Below are positions 1-6,918 of a DNA stretch of 23,650 nucleotides, piece by piece (the first letter of the stretch is position 1; each line of letters opens with the position of its first letter). Source of the stretch: Comamonadaceae bacterium UBA4962 (lineage in GTDB: Bacteria; Pseudomonadota; Gammaproteobacteria; Burkholderiales; Burkholderiaceae_C). The stretch covers positions 56,019 to 79,668 of the forward strand of contig DHAE01000019.1 in NCBI GenBank assembly GCA_002397315.1, in the 5' to 3' direction. Under the pieces are notes generated by a model. That model searched no databases. It was not told the origin of the DNA and saw only the letters and a program-made list of their open reading frames with translations. A program made the position numbers and the translations under genes.

Positions 1-1077
1 AAGCGCCGCGAGATCGGCCACGGCCGCCTGGCCAAGCGCGCGCTGGTCGCCGTGCTGCCGAACAAGGAAGAGTTCCCCTACACGATCCGCGTGGTGTCCG
101 AGATCACCGAGTCCAACGGCTCGTCCTCGATGGCTTCCGTCTGCGGCGGCTGCCTGTCGATGATGGACGCCGGCGTGCCGATGAAGGCCCACGTGGCCGG
201 CATCGCCATGGGCCTGATCAAGGAAGACAACCGCTTCGCCGTGCTGACCGACATCCTGGGCGACGAGGACCACCTCGGCGACATGGACTTCAAGGTGGCC
301 GGCACGACGGCGGGCATCACCGCCCTGCAGATGGACATCAAGATCCAGGGCATCACCAAGGAAATCATGCAGGTCGCCCTGGCGCAGGCCAAGGAAGCCC
401 GCCTGCACATCCTCGGCAAGATGCAGGAAGCGATGGGCGAGGCCAAGACCGAGGTCTCCAGCTTCGCGCCCAAGCTCTACACGATGAAGATCAACCCCGA
501 GAAGATCCGCGACGTGATCGGCAAGGGCGGCGCGGTGATCCGCGCGCTGACGGAAGAGACCGGCTGCCAGATCAACATCGAGGAAGACGGCACGATCACC
601 ATCGCCGCGACCGATGCCGAGAAGGCCGACGTCGCCAAGAAGCGCATCGAGCAGATCACGGCCGAGGTCGAGATCGGCAAGATCTACGAAGGTCCCGTGG
701 TCAAGATCCTGGACTTCGGCGCACTGATCAACCTGCTGCCCGGCAAGGACGGCCTGCTGCACATCAGCCAGATCGCCCATGAGCGCGTGGAAAAGGTGAC
801 CGACTACCTGACCGAAGGCCAGGTCGTGAAGGTCAAGGTGCTGGAGACCGACGAGAAGGGCCGCGTGAAGCTGTCCATGCGCGCGCTGCTGGACCGCCCG
901 ATGGGCGACAGCGGCCGTCCGGCACCCGCCGAGCGCGGCGAACGGGGCGACCGTGGCGACCGCCCGGAGCGTGGCGAGCGCCGTGAGCGCCGTGAACCCG
1001 CAGGTGCCGACCAGCAGCAGCAGCAACAGCAGCAGTCCACCGGCGCGGGCGAACAGCCCGGCCAGATGGATGCCTGA
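1..1077 (+). CDS. pnp: Polynucleotide phosphorylase (PNPase), 3' part only
   Basis: 3'-to-5' phosphorolytic exoribonuclease and RNA-tailing enzyme of the RNA degradosome. The gene enters from the left edge in frame 1; 358 C-terminal residues are visible. In order: the end of the second RNase PH domain with the GDEDHLGDMDFK catalytic motif (visible residues about 87-98), a KH domain with the GKGG loop (about 174-177, domain about 165-222), and an S1 domain (about 226-297). The last 60 residues are a disordered-looking tail: an Arg/Gly/Glu/Asp-rich stretch (about 300-333), then eight consecutive glutamines (338-345) encoded by CAG with one CAA. The tail is not part of the catalytic family core. 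Family identity is certain from the domain order and motifs; the start and first RNase PH domain lie outside the window. Confidence 0.97.
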   Translation, partial: KRREIGHGRLAKRALVAVLPNKEEFPYTIRVVSEITESNGSSSMASVCGGCLSMMDAGVPMKAHVAGIAMGLIKEDNRFAVLTDILGDEDHLGDMDFKVAGTTAGITALQMDIKIQGITKEIMQVALAQAKEARLHILGKMQEAMGEAKTEVSSFAPKLYTMKINPEKIRDVIGKGGAVIRALTEETGCQINIEEDGTITIAATDAEKADVAKKRIEQITAEVEIGKIYEGPVVKILDFGALINLLPGKDGLLHISQIAHERVEKVTDYLTEGQVVKVKVLETDEKGRVKLSMRALLDRPMGDSGRPAPAERGERGDRGDRPERGERRERREPAGADQQQQQQQQSTGAGEQPGQMDA

Positions 1078-1084
1078 GCGTCCG

Positions 1085-1138
1085 CGCCGCCGCACCGCGG
1101 CGGCGTTTGCCGGTCCGGCCCCTGCGCCGGCCGGCCTC
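1085..1138 (+). terminator. Tandem GC hairpins after pnp, probable terminator
   Basis: Eight bases after the pnp stop there is a perfect 9-bp stem (1085-1093 with 1097-1105, loop ACC) followed by TTTG. Directly after it comes a second stem of 10 bp with one bulged T (1109-1113 and 1115-1119 pair with 1126-1135, loop 1120-1125), followed by CTCTCT. The T-run is short, so this is either an imperfect intrinsic terminator or a structure that protects the pnp 3' end from exonucleases. The pairing is read directly from the sequence; the function is inferred. Confidence 0.6.
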
Positions 1139-1167
1139 TCTGAAACCTGACATCCCTGGGATCCAGT

Positions 1168-2172
1168 ATGGCGACCACCATGCGTGCCGTGGAAATCGCG
1201 GGCTCCGGCGGCCCGGAAGTGCTGCGTCTTGCCGAGCGGCCCGTGCCGCAGGCCGGTGCCGGCGAGCTGCTGATCCGCGTCGCGGCCAGCGGCATCAACC
1301 GGCCCGACGTGCTGCAGCGCAAGGGGCAATATGCGCCCCCGCCCGGCGCATCCGATCTGCCCGGGCTCGAAGTGGCCGGCACCATCGCGGAAGGCGATGC
1401 GTCGGCCATGGCCGCGGCCGGCCTGAAAGTCGGCGATCGCGTGTGCGCGCTCCTGGCCGGCGGCGGCTATGCCGAATGGTGCGTGGCACCCGTCGCGCAG
1501 TGCCTGCCCGTGCCGGAAGGCTGGAGCGACGTGGAGGCGGCCTCGCTGCCCGAGACCTTTTTCACGGTGTGGAGCAACGTGTTCGACCGCGGCTGCCTCG
1601 CGGCCGGCGAAACCCTGCTGGTGCAGGGCGGCAGCAGCGGCATCGGCGTCACGGCCATCCAGCTCGGCCGCGCCTTCGGCGCCACGGTGATCGTGACGGC
1701 GGGCTCGGACGAGAAGTGCCGCACCTGTCTGGAGCTCGGTGCCCACCACGCCATCAACTACAAGACCCAGGACTTCGTGGCCGAGGTCCGGCGCATCACC
1801 GAGGGCCGCGGCGTGGACGTGGTTCTCGACATGGTGGCCGGCGACTATGTGGCGCGCGAAGTCGAGTGCCTGGCCGAAGACGGCCGGATCGTGATCATCG
1901 CGGTGCAGGGCGGCGTGCAGTCGTCCTTCAACGCGGGGCTGGTGCTGCGCCGCCGCCTGACGGTGACGGGCTCGACGCTGCGCCCGCGTTCGGTCGCGTT
2001 CAAGGGCGCCATCGCGGCGGCCCTGCGCGAGCGGGTGTGGCCGCTGCTGGCAGCGGGCACCGTGCGGCCCGTGGTGCACAGCACCTTCCCGGCGGCCGAG
2101 GCGTCCCGCGCCCATGCACTCATGGAATCGAGCCAGCATGCCGGCAAGATCGTTTTGACGTGGACAGCATGA
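1168..2172 (+). CDS. NAD(P)H:quinone oxidoreductase, PIG3-type
   Basis: 334-residue zinc-independent medium-chain dehydrogenase/reductase of the quinone oxidoreductase (PIG3/Qor) branch, expected to reduce quinones or related enones with NADPH in the cytoplasm. The N-terminal GroES-like domain contains NRPDVLQRKG and the PPPGASDLPGLEVAG segment (about 44-72) typical of this branch. The Rossmann domain has the GGSSGIG dinucleotide loop (154-160). I see no structural zinc four-cysteine motif, which separates it from zinc alcohol dehydrogenases. Start chosen at ATG 1168; ATG 1180 (Met5) is an alternative, and neither has a strong Shine-Dalgarno sequence. The stop overlaps the tpiA start by four bases, so the two are probably translated together. 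The physiological substrate cannot be read from sequence. Confidence 0.9.
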   Translation: MATTMRAVEIAGSGGPEVLRLAERPVPQAGAGELLIRVAASGINRPDVLQRKGQYAPPPGASDLPGLEVAGTIAEGDASAMAAAGLKVGDRVCALLAGGGYAEWCVAPVAQCLPVPEGWSDVEAASLPETFFTVWSNVFDRGCLAAGETLLVQGGSSGIGVTAIQLGRAFGATVIVTAGSDEKCRTCLELGAHHAINYKTQDFVAEVRRITEGRGVDVVLDMVAGDYVAREVECLAEDGRIVIIAVQGGVQSSFNAGLVLRRRLTVTGSTLRPRSVAFKGAIAAALRERVWPLLAAGTVRPVVHSTFPAAEASRAHALMESSQHAGKIVLTWTA

Positions 2173-2924
2173 CAAAGAAGAAACTCATCGCGGGAAATTG
2201 GAAGATGAATGGCGCCCTGGGCGCCAACGCCGCGCTGCTGCAGGCGCTGCGCGCAGGCCTGGAGGCGGGCGCGCACCAGAGCGTGGACGTGGCCGTGGCG
2301 GTGCCGGCGGCCTACCTCGCGCAGGTGCAGGGCCTCGCCGAAGGCTCGGCCATCGCACTGGCGGCGCAGGACGTGTCCCGGCACGAAGCGGGCGCCTACA
2401 CGGGCGAGGTCTCCGCGGCGATGCTGCAGGAGTTCGGCGTGCGCTACGTGCTGGTCGGCCATTCCGAGCGCCGCCGGTACCATGGCGAGACCGACGAGCA
2501 GGTGGCCGAGAAGGCGCAGCGCGCGCTCGCTGCCGGCATCACCCCGGTGGTGTGCGTGGGCGAGACGCTGGCCGAGCGCGAGGCCGGACAGACCGAGGCC
2601 GTGGTGAAGCGCCAGCTGGCCGCGGTCATCCACCTGAACGGCCATTGCATCAGCGAGACCGTGGTGGCCTACGAGCCCGTCTGGGCCATCGGCACCGGCC
2701 GCACCGCCACGCCCGAGCAGGCGCAGCAGGTGCATGCCGTGCTGCGTGCCCAACTGGCCGCGGCCAGCGAGCACGCGGACCGCATCCGCCTGCTCTACGG
2801 CGGCAGCATGAACGCCGCGAACGCGGCCGCCCTGCTGGCCCAGCCCGACATCGACGGCGGCCTCGTGGGCGGAGCATCGCTCAAGGCCCAGGACTTTTTG
2901 CAGATCATCGCAGCGGCCGCCTGA
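2169..2924 (+). CDS. tpiA: Triosephosphate isomerase
   Basis: 251-residue TIM-barrel enzyme that interconverts dihydroxyacetone phosphate and glyceraldehyde 3-phosphate in glycolysis and gluconeogenesis. All catalytic landmarks are present: Asn10 and Lys12 in GNWKMN, the electrophilic His98 in VGHSERR, the catalytic base Glu169 in AYEPVWAIGTG, the loop 6 that follows it, and phosphate-binding glycines in YGGSMN and GGLVGGASL near the C-terminus. The length is normal for the family. The start ATG 2169 overlaps the preceding stop as ATGA; this reading frame is also open far upstream across the neighbour gene, but only the part from 2169 is conserved protein. The neighbouring secG follows after 35 bases, so the oxidoreductase, tpiA and secG look like one transcription unit. 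Confidence 0.98.
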   Translation: MTKKKLIAGNWKMNGALGANAALLQALRAGLEAGAHQSVDVAVAVPAAYLAQVQGLAEGSAIALAAQDVSRHEAGAYTGEVSAAMLQEFGVRYVLVGHSERRRYHGETDEQVAEKAQRALAAGITPVVCVGETLAEREAGQTEAVVKRQLAAVIHLNGHCISETVVAYEPVWAIGTGRTATPEQAQQVHAVLRAQLAAASEHADRIRLLYGGSMNAANAAALLAQPDIDGGLVGGASLKAQDFLQIIAAAA

Positions 2925-2959
2925 ACGGCACCGCGCGACCCAACCGGAGTAGAGAAGAA

Positions 2960-3349
2960 ATGAATGTGCTCGTGAATGTGATTCTGGCCGTGCAGATGCT
3001 GGCCGCGCTGGCGATGATCGGCCTCGTGCTCATCCAGCACGGCAAGGGTGCCGACATGGGGGCCGCGTTCGGCAGCGGCAGCTCCGGCAGCCTGTTCGGC
3101 GCCAGCGGCAGCGCGAACTTCCTCTCGCGCTCGACGGCCGTGCTGGCCGCCGTGTTCTTCGTCGCGACGCTCGCTCTGGCATACTTCGGCAATGCCCGCC
3201 CCGCAGGCGTGGGCAGCGTGCTGGAGTCGCCGGCCGCCGCTCCTGCGGCCGTGCAGCCCCTGGCGCCCGCGTCGAACCCGGCCGCTGCCGTGCCCGCTCC
3301 GGCACCCGCGGCACCGGCTTCTGGCGCAGCGCAGATCCCGACAAAATAA
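2960..3349 (+). CDS. secG: SecG, preprotein translocase subunit
   Basis: 129-residue inner-membrane subunit of the SecYEG protein-export channel. Two membrane helices (about residues 3-24 and 54-76) flank a glycine/serine-rich loop containing HGKGADMGAAFGSGSSGSLFG and the family-typical ANFLSRSTA segment. After about residue 85 comes an Ala/Pro-rich, probably disordered tail of some 45 residues, longer than in the roughly 110-residue enterobacterial protein. Start ATG 2960 follows a GGAG at 2946-2949. The stop TAA (3347-3349) lies inside the loop of a perfect hairpin. Location between tpiA and tRNA-Leu/nuo is, to my knowledge, a common arrangement in Burkholderiales. Confidence 0.95.
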   Translation: MNVLVNVILAVQMLAALAMIGLVLIQHGKGADMGAAFGSGSSGSLFGASGSANFLSRSTAVLAAVFFVATLALAYFGNARPAGVGSVLESPAAAPAAVQPLAPASNPAAAVPAPAPAAPASGAAQIPTK

Positions 3350-3356
3350 TTGTCGG
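3338..3356 (+). other. Perfect hairpin enclosing the secG stop codon
   Basis: CCGACAA (3338-3344) and TTGTCGG (3350-3356) form a perfect 7-bp stem around the 5-base loop AATAA, which contains the TAA stop codon of secG. It is followed by AAAAG rather than a T-run, so it does not look like a classical intrinsic terminator on the + strand. The pairing is seen; any role in stopping transcription, stabilising the mRNA or affecting termination of translation is inferred. Confidence 0.5.
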
Positions 3357-3465
3357 AAAAGTTACCGATTCATAAGGAGTCGGGTTTTTCCGGAGTAGAA
3401 TTCCGGATTGTCTGGAAAGCCAAACAACCCATCGGGTTCCTCATGCCATCCAGATGCAGACATCA

Positions 3466-3550
3466 GCCGTCGTGGTGAAATTGGTAGACACGCTATCTTG
3501 AGGGGGTAGTGGCGAAAGCTGTGCGAGTTCGAGTCTCGCCGACGGCACCA
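3466..3550 (+). tRNA. tRNA-Leu, anticodon GAG
   Basis: 85-nt class II tRNA. The acceptor stem is GCCGTCG (3466-3472) paired with CGACGGC (3540-3546), followed by discriminator A and an encoded CCA end (3548-3550). The anticodon stem CTATC/GGTAG holds a seven-base loop with anticodon GAG at 3500-3502, which reads CUC and CUU leucine codons. A D-arm with TTGGTAGAC, a variable arm and the T-loop GTTCGAGTC are visible. It sits in the gap between secG and nuoA on the same strand; no clear promoter or terminator separates it from nuoA, so the tRNA may be processed out of a longer transcript. Confidence 0.97.
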
Positions 3551-3586
3551 ACACACAAGCAAGCCCGCCCGGCCATTCCTCTTCGC

Positions 3587-3607
3587 AGGAGTGGGGGCGC
3601 GGCCCCA
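3587..3607 (+). promoter_or_regulatory. Leader hairpin with upstream AGGAG before nuoA
   Basis: An AGGAG (3587-3591) lies 35 bases before the nuoA ATG and is followed immediately by a GC-only hairpin (GGGGC 3594-3598 with GCCCC 3602-3606, or TGGGG 3592-3596 with CCCCA 3603-3607). The in-frame GTG at 3591 runs into a TGA at 3612-3614, so the AGGAG cannot serve an upstream nuoA start. No good Shine-Dalgarno sequence sits at normal distance from ATG 3627. A translational control role is speculative. Confidence 0.3.
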
Positions 3608-3626
3608 GCGGTGAGTATCCCTCCAG

Positions 3627-3986
3627 ATGAACCTCGATCAATACCTCCCCGTTCTTCTGTTCATCCTGGTCGGCATCGGAGTGGGGGTAGTGCCCCTGGT
3701 CCTCGGCTACGTGCTGGGCCCCAACCGGCCCGATGCGGCCAAGAACTCCCCGTACGAGTGTGGCTTCGAGGCGTTCGAAGACGCGCGCATGAAGTTCGAC
3801 GTGCGCTACTACCTCGTCGCCATCCTCTTCATTCTTTTCGATCTGGAAATCGCATTCCTCTTCCCGTGGGCGGTCGCGCTGCACGAGGTGGGAATGACGG
3901 GTTTCGTCGCCGTCATCGTCTTCCTGGCCATCCTGGTCGTGGGCTTCGCCTACGAGTGGAAAAAGGGTGCCCTGGATTGGGAATGA
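3627..3986 (+). CDS. nuoA: NADH-quinone oxidoreductase subunit A
   Basis: 119-residue membrane subunit of complex I (ND3 family), located at the junction of the membrane arm with the quinone-binding region. Three membrane helices are visible (about 8-30, 61-81, 89-109). The long loop after helix 1 carries the conserved SPYECGFE with Cys45, and helix 2 carries the conserved FDLEIAFLFPW acidic residues (Asp72, Glu74). Length is normal. This is the first gene of the nuo operon. The start is fixed by an in-frame TGA at 3612-3614; ATG 3627 has only a weak ribosome-binding site. nuoB follows after 24 bases. Confidence 0.97.
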   Translation: MNLDQYLPVLLFILVGIGVGVVPLVLGYVLGPNRPDAAKNSPYECGFEAFEDARMKFDVRYYLVAILFILFDLEIAFLFPWAVALHEVGMTGFVAVIVFLAILVVGFAYEWKKGALDWE

Positions 3987-4010
3987 CCGGGCTTCACAAG
4001 GAACGACACG

Positions 4011-4490
4011 ATGATTGAAGGCGTGATGAAGGAAGGCTTCATCACCACGAGCTATGACTCCGTGGTGAACTGGGCCAAGACCGGATCGCTGTGGCCCATG
4101 ACCTTCGGTCTGGCCTGCTGCGCCGTGGAGATGATGCATGCCGCCGCGGCGCGCTACGACATCGGCCGCTTCGGCGCCGAGGTGTTCCGCGCGAGCCCCC
4201 GGCAGTCCGATCTGATGATCGTGGCCGGCACGCTCTGCAACAAGATGGCCCCGGCCCTGCGCAAGGTGTACGACCAGATGTCGGAGCCGCGCTGGGTGAT
4301 CTCCATGGGCTCCTGCGCCAACGGCGGCGGCTACTACCACTACAGCTACTCGGTGGTGCGCGGCTGCGACCGCATCGTGCCGGTGGACGTGTACGTGCCG
4401 GGCTGCCCGCCGACCGCGGAAGCGCTCATCTACGGGATCATCCAGCTCCAGCAGAAGATCCGCCGCACCCAAACCATCGCCCGCGTCTGA
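4011..4490 (+). CDS. nuoB: NADH-quinone oxidoreductase subunit B
   Basis: 159-residue peripheral subunit (PSST family) that holds cluster N2, the last [4Fe-4S] centre before quinone. The N2 ligands are present: the tandem Cys36-Cys37 in GLACCAVEMM, Cys102 in MGSCANGGG and Cys132 in VPGCPPTAEAL. Start ATG 4011 has AAGGAA (3998-4003) at good spacing. Length and motifs are typical of the family. nuoC follows after 11 bases. The protein works at the interface of the peripheral arm with NuoD and NuoH, where quinone is reduced. Confidence 0.98.
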   Translation: MIEGVMKEGFITTSYDSVVNWAKTGSLWPMTFGLACCAVEMMHAAAARYDIGRFGAEVFRASPRQSDLMIVAGTLCNKMAPALRKVYDQMSEPRWVISMGSCANGGGYYHYSYSVVRGCDRIVPVDVYVPGCPPTAEALIYGIIQLQQKIRRTQTIARV

Positions 4491-4501
4491 AGGGTTCCAG
4501 C

Positions 4502-5110
4502 ATGACAGCCATTGCCATCCGACCCGAGGCTCTGCGGGATGCGGTCGCCGCTGCGCTCGGCGACAAGGCGCGCGACATCGTGCTCGCGCTCGACGAACTC
4601 ACGGTGACCGTCTCGGCCGCCGATTACCTGGCCGCGATGCAGCTGCTGCGCGACGCGCCCGGCTGCCGGTTCGAGCAGCTCATGGACCTGTGCGGCATCG
4701 ACTACTCCACCTACGGCGACGTGGGCACGGAAGGCCCGCGCTACGCCGTGGTGTCGCACCTGCTGTCGGTGAGCCTCAACCAGCGCGTGCGTGTGAAGGT
4801 GTTCTGCCCCGAGGACGACTTCCCCATCGTGCCGTCGGTGTCCGGCATCTGGAACTCCGCCAACTGGTACGAGCGCGAGGCGTTCGACCTGTACGGCATC
4901 GTGTTCGACGGCCACGACGACCTGCGCCGCATCCTGACCGACTACGGCTTCATCGGCCATCCGTTCCGCAAGGATTTCCCGCTGTCGGGCCACGTCGAGA
5001 TGCGCTACGACACCGAGGCGCGCCGCGTGGTGTACGAGCCGGTGTCGATCGAGCCGCGCGAGATCACGCCCCGCATCATCCGCGAAGAAAAGTATGGAGG
5101 CCTGCACTGA
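4502..5110 (+). CDS. nuoC: NADH-quinone oxidoreductase subunit C
   Basis: 202-residue peripheral-arm subunit (30 kDa/NDUFS3 family) with no cofactor, which scaffolds the arm next to NuoD. The signature region is clear at about residues 123-161: YEREAFDLYGIVF, then GHDDLRRILTDYGF and GHPFRKDFPL. The gene is separate from nuoD, unlike the fused nuoCD of Escherichia coli, and this is normal for betaproteobacteria. Start ATG 4502 comes 11 bases after the nuoB stop with AGGG in between. The tail after the signature (about 161-202) includes the usual YEPVSIEPREITPR segment. nuoD follows after 30 bases. Confidence 0.97.
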   Translation: MTAIAIRPEALRDAVAAALGDKARDIVLALDELTVTVSAADYLAAMQLLRDAPGCRFEQLMDLCGIDYSTYGDVGTEGPRYAVVSHLLSVSLNQRVRVKVFCPEDDFPIVPSVSGIWNSANWYEREAFDLYGIVFDGHDDLRRILTDYGFIGHPFRKDFPLSGHVEMRYDTEARRVVYEPVSIEPREITPRIIREEKYGGLH

Positions 5111-5140
5111 GGCGCCGCTAGCGCTCTCGGGCAATCCACG

Positions 5141-6394
5141 ATGGCTGAAATCAAGAACTACTCCCTGAACTTTGGTCCGCAGCATCCGGCCGCGCACGGC
5201 GTGCTGCGGCTGGTGCTCGAGCTCGACGGCGAAGTCGTCCAGCGCGCCGACCCCCACATCGGCCTGCTGCACCGCGCCACCGAAAAGCTCGCCGAGCACA
5301 AGACCTTCATCCAGTCGCTGCCCTACATGGACCGGCTGGACTACGTCTCGATGATGTGCAACGAGCACGCCTACTGCCTGGCCATCGAGAAGCTGCTGGG
5401 CATCGACGTGCCGCTGCGCGCGCAGTACATCCGCGTGATGTTCTCCGAAATCACGCGCCTGCTGAACCACCTGATGTGGCTCGGCTCGCACGGAAACGAT
5501 TGCGGCAGCTCCACCATCCTGATCTACACGTTCCGCGAGCGTGAAGACCTGTTCGACATGTACGAGGCGGTGTCGGGCGCGCGCATGCACGCGGCCTACT
5601 TCCGTCCGGGCGGCGTGTACCGCGACCTGCCGGACACGATGCCGCAGTACACGGCGAACAAGATCCGCAACGCCAAGGCGATCGAGGTGCTGAACCAGAA
5701 CCGCCGCGGCTCGCTGCTGGACTTCATCGACGACTTCACGCAGCGCTTCCCCAAGTGCGTGGACGAGTACGAAACCCTGCTGACGGACAACCGCATCTGG
5801 AAGCAGCGCACCGTGGACATCGGCATCGTGACGCAGGAGCGCGCGCTGAACCTCGGCATGACGGGCCCGATGCTGCGCGGCTCGGGCATCGCCTGGGACC
5901 TGCGCAAGAAGCAGCCCTACGACGCCTACGACCGCGTGGAATTCGACATTCCCGTGGGCAAGACCGGCGACTGCTACGACCGCTACCTCGTGCGCGTGCA
6001 GGAAATGCGCCAGTCCAACCGCATCATCAAGCAGTGCGTGGACTGGCTGCGTGCCAACCCGGGCCCTGTCATCACCGACAACCACAAGGTGGCACCGCCG
6101 TCGCGCGAGTCGATGAAGTCGAACATGGAAGAGCTGATCCACCACTTCAAGCTCTTCACCGAAGGTTTCCGCGTGCCCGAGGGCGAGGCCTATGCCGCCG
6201 TCGAGCACCCGAAGGGCGAGTTCGGCATCTACCTGGTGAGCGACGGCGCCAACAAGCCGTACCGGCTCAAGATCCGCGCGCCGGGCTTCGCCCACCTCGC
6301 GACCCTCGACGAGATGGCGCGCGGGCACATGATCGCCGATGCCGTGGCCATCATTGGCACGATGGACATCGTGTTCGGAGAGATTGACCGATGA
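5141..6394 (+). CDS. nuoD: NADH-quinone oxidoreductase subunit D
   Basis: 417-residue peripheral subunit (49 kDa/NDUFS2 family, related to [NiFe]-hydrogenase large subunits) that forms most of the quinone-reduction site. The quinone-site His19 (in AAHGVLR) and Tyr68 (in DRLDYVSMM) are both present; their spacing of 49 residues equals that of the matched residues known in Yarrowia and Thermus. Other family signatures include PHIGLLHR, the RPGGV segment and a C-terminal DIVFGEIDR. Length is typical. The stop overlaps the nuoE start as ATGA (6391-6394). The Shine-Dalgarno sequence before ATG 5141 is weak. Confidence 0.98.
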   Translation: MAEIKNYSLNFGPQHPAAHGVLRLVLELDGEVVQRADPHIGLLHRATEKLAEHKTFIQSLPYMDRLDYVSMMCNEHAYCLAIEKLLGIDVPLRAQYIRVMFSEITRLLNHLMWLGSHGNDCGSSTILIYTFREREDLFDMYEAVSGARMHAAYFRPGGVYRDLPDTMPQYTANKIRNAKAIEVLNQNRRGSLLDFIDDFTQRFPKCVDEYETLLTDNRIWKQRTVDIGIVTQERALNLGMTGPMLRGSGIAWDLRKKQPYDAYDRVEFDIPVGKTGDCYDRYLVRVQEMRQSNRIIKQCVDWLRANPGPVITDNHKVAPPSRESMKSNMEELIHHFKLFTEGFRVPEGEAYAAVEHPKGEFGIYLVSDGANKPYRLKIRAPGFAHLATLDEMARGHMIADAVAIIGTMDIVFGEIDR

Positions 6395-6918
6395 GTACCG
6401 TATCGAACCAAGCCGCCGGCGCGTCGCCGGTGACCGAGGCGACGCGTGCGCGCTTCGCCCGCGAAGTGGCCAAGTACCCGCCGGAGCAGAAGCAGTCCGC
6501 CGTGATGGCCTGCCTGGCCATCGTGCAGCAGGAGCAGGGCTGGGTCAGCACCGAGAGCGAGGCCGTGATCGCCGAGGTCCTGGGCATGCCCCAGATCGCC
6601 GTGCACGAAGTCACGACCTTCTACAACATGTACAACCAGCAGCCGCTGGGCAAGTACAAGCTGAACGTCTGCACCAACCTGCCGTGCCAGCTGCGCGACG
6701 GCCAGAAGGCGCTGCACCACCTCGAGAAGAAGCTCGGCATCACCATGGGCGAGACCACGCCCGACGGCCTGTTCACGCTGCAGCAGTGCGAATGCCTGGG
6801 CGCGTGCGCCGATGCGCCCGTGATGCTGGTGAACGACCGCACGATGTGCAGCTTCATGGACAACGAAAAGCTCGACCAGCTCGTGGACGGCCTGCGCCAG
6901 GCGGAGGGACAGGCATGA
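6391..6918 (+). CDS. nuoE: NADH-quinone oxidoreductase subunit E
   Basis: 175-residue subunit (24 kDa/NDUFV2 family) of the NADH-dehydrogenase module, a helical N-terminus plus thioredoxin-like domain holding the [2Fe-2S] cluster N1a. The ligand pattern Cys94-x4-Cys99 and Cys135-x3-Cys139 is complete; Cys133 next to the second pair is extra. It partners with NuoF in the cytoplasmic tip of complex I. Translation is coupled at both ends by ATGA overlaps, with nuoD upstream and nuoF downstream. GGAGAG at 6378-6383 is a plausible ribosome-binding site. Confidence 0.97.
   Translation: MSTVSNQAAGASPVTEATRARFAREVAKYPPEQKQSAVMACLAIVQQEQGWVSTESEAVIAEVLGMPQIAVHEVTTFYNMYNQQPLGKYKLNVCTNLPCQLRDGQKALHHLEKKLGITMGETTPDGLFTLQQCECLGACADAPVMLVNDRTMCSFMDNEKLDQLVDGLRQAEGQA

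Noticed and set aside
1012..1035. CAG repeat considered as a repeat array or regulatory element
   Set aside because: It is in frame at the end of pnp and codes for glutamines; treated as part of the protein tail. No CRISPR-like spacer structure exists anywhere in the window.
1107..2168. Long upstream extension of the tpiA frame
   Set aside because: The extension is an Arg/Gly-rich shadow of the oxidoreductase gene; conserved tpiA protein begins at ATG 2169.
3389..3407. TCCGGA repeated around a 7-base loop upstream of tRNA-Leu
   Set aside because: It can fold into a 6-bp stem, but TCCGGA is itself a palindrome and no T-run follows. A TAGAAT in the loop (3396-3401) resembles a -10 box, yet no acceptable -35 is found at the right distance.
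3426..3438. AACCC-ATC-GGGTT mini hairpin before tRNA-Leu
   Set aside because: Five base pairs without T-run; expected by chance and not convincing as terminator.
4430..6328. Minus-strand open frame of 632 codons opposite nuoC and nuoD
   Set aside because: Antisense shadow with His/Val/Ala-rich low-complexity translation; the + strand genes are certain.
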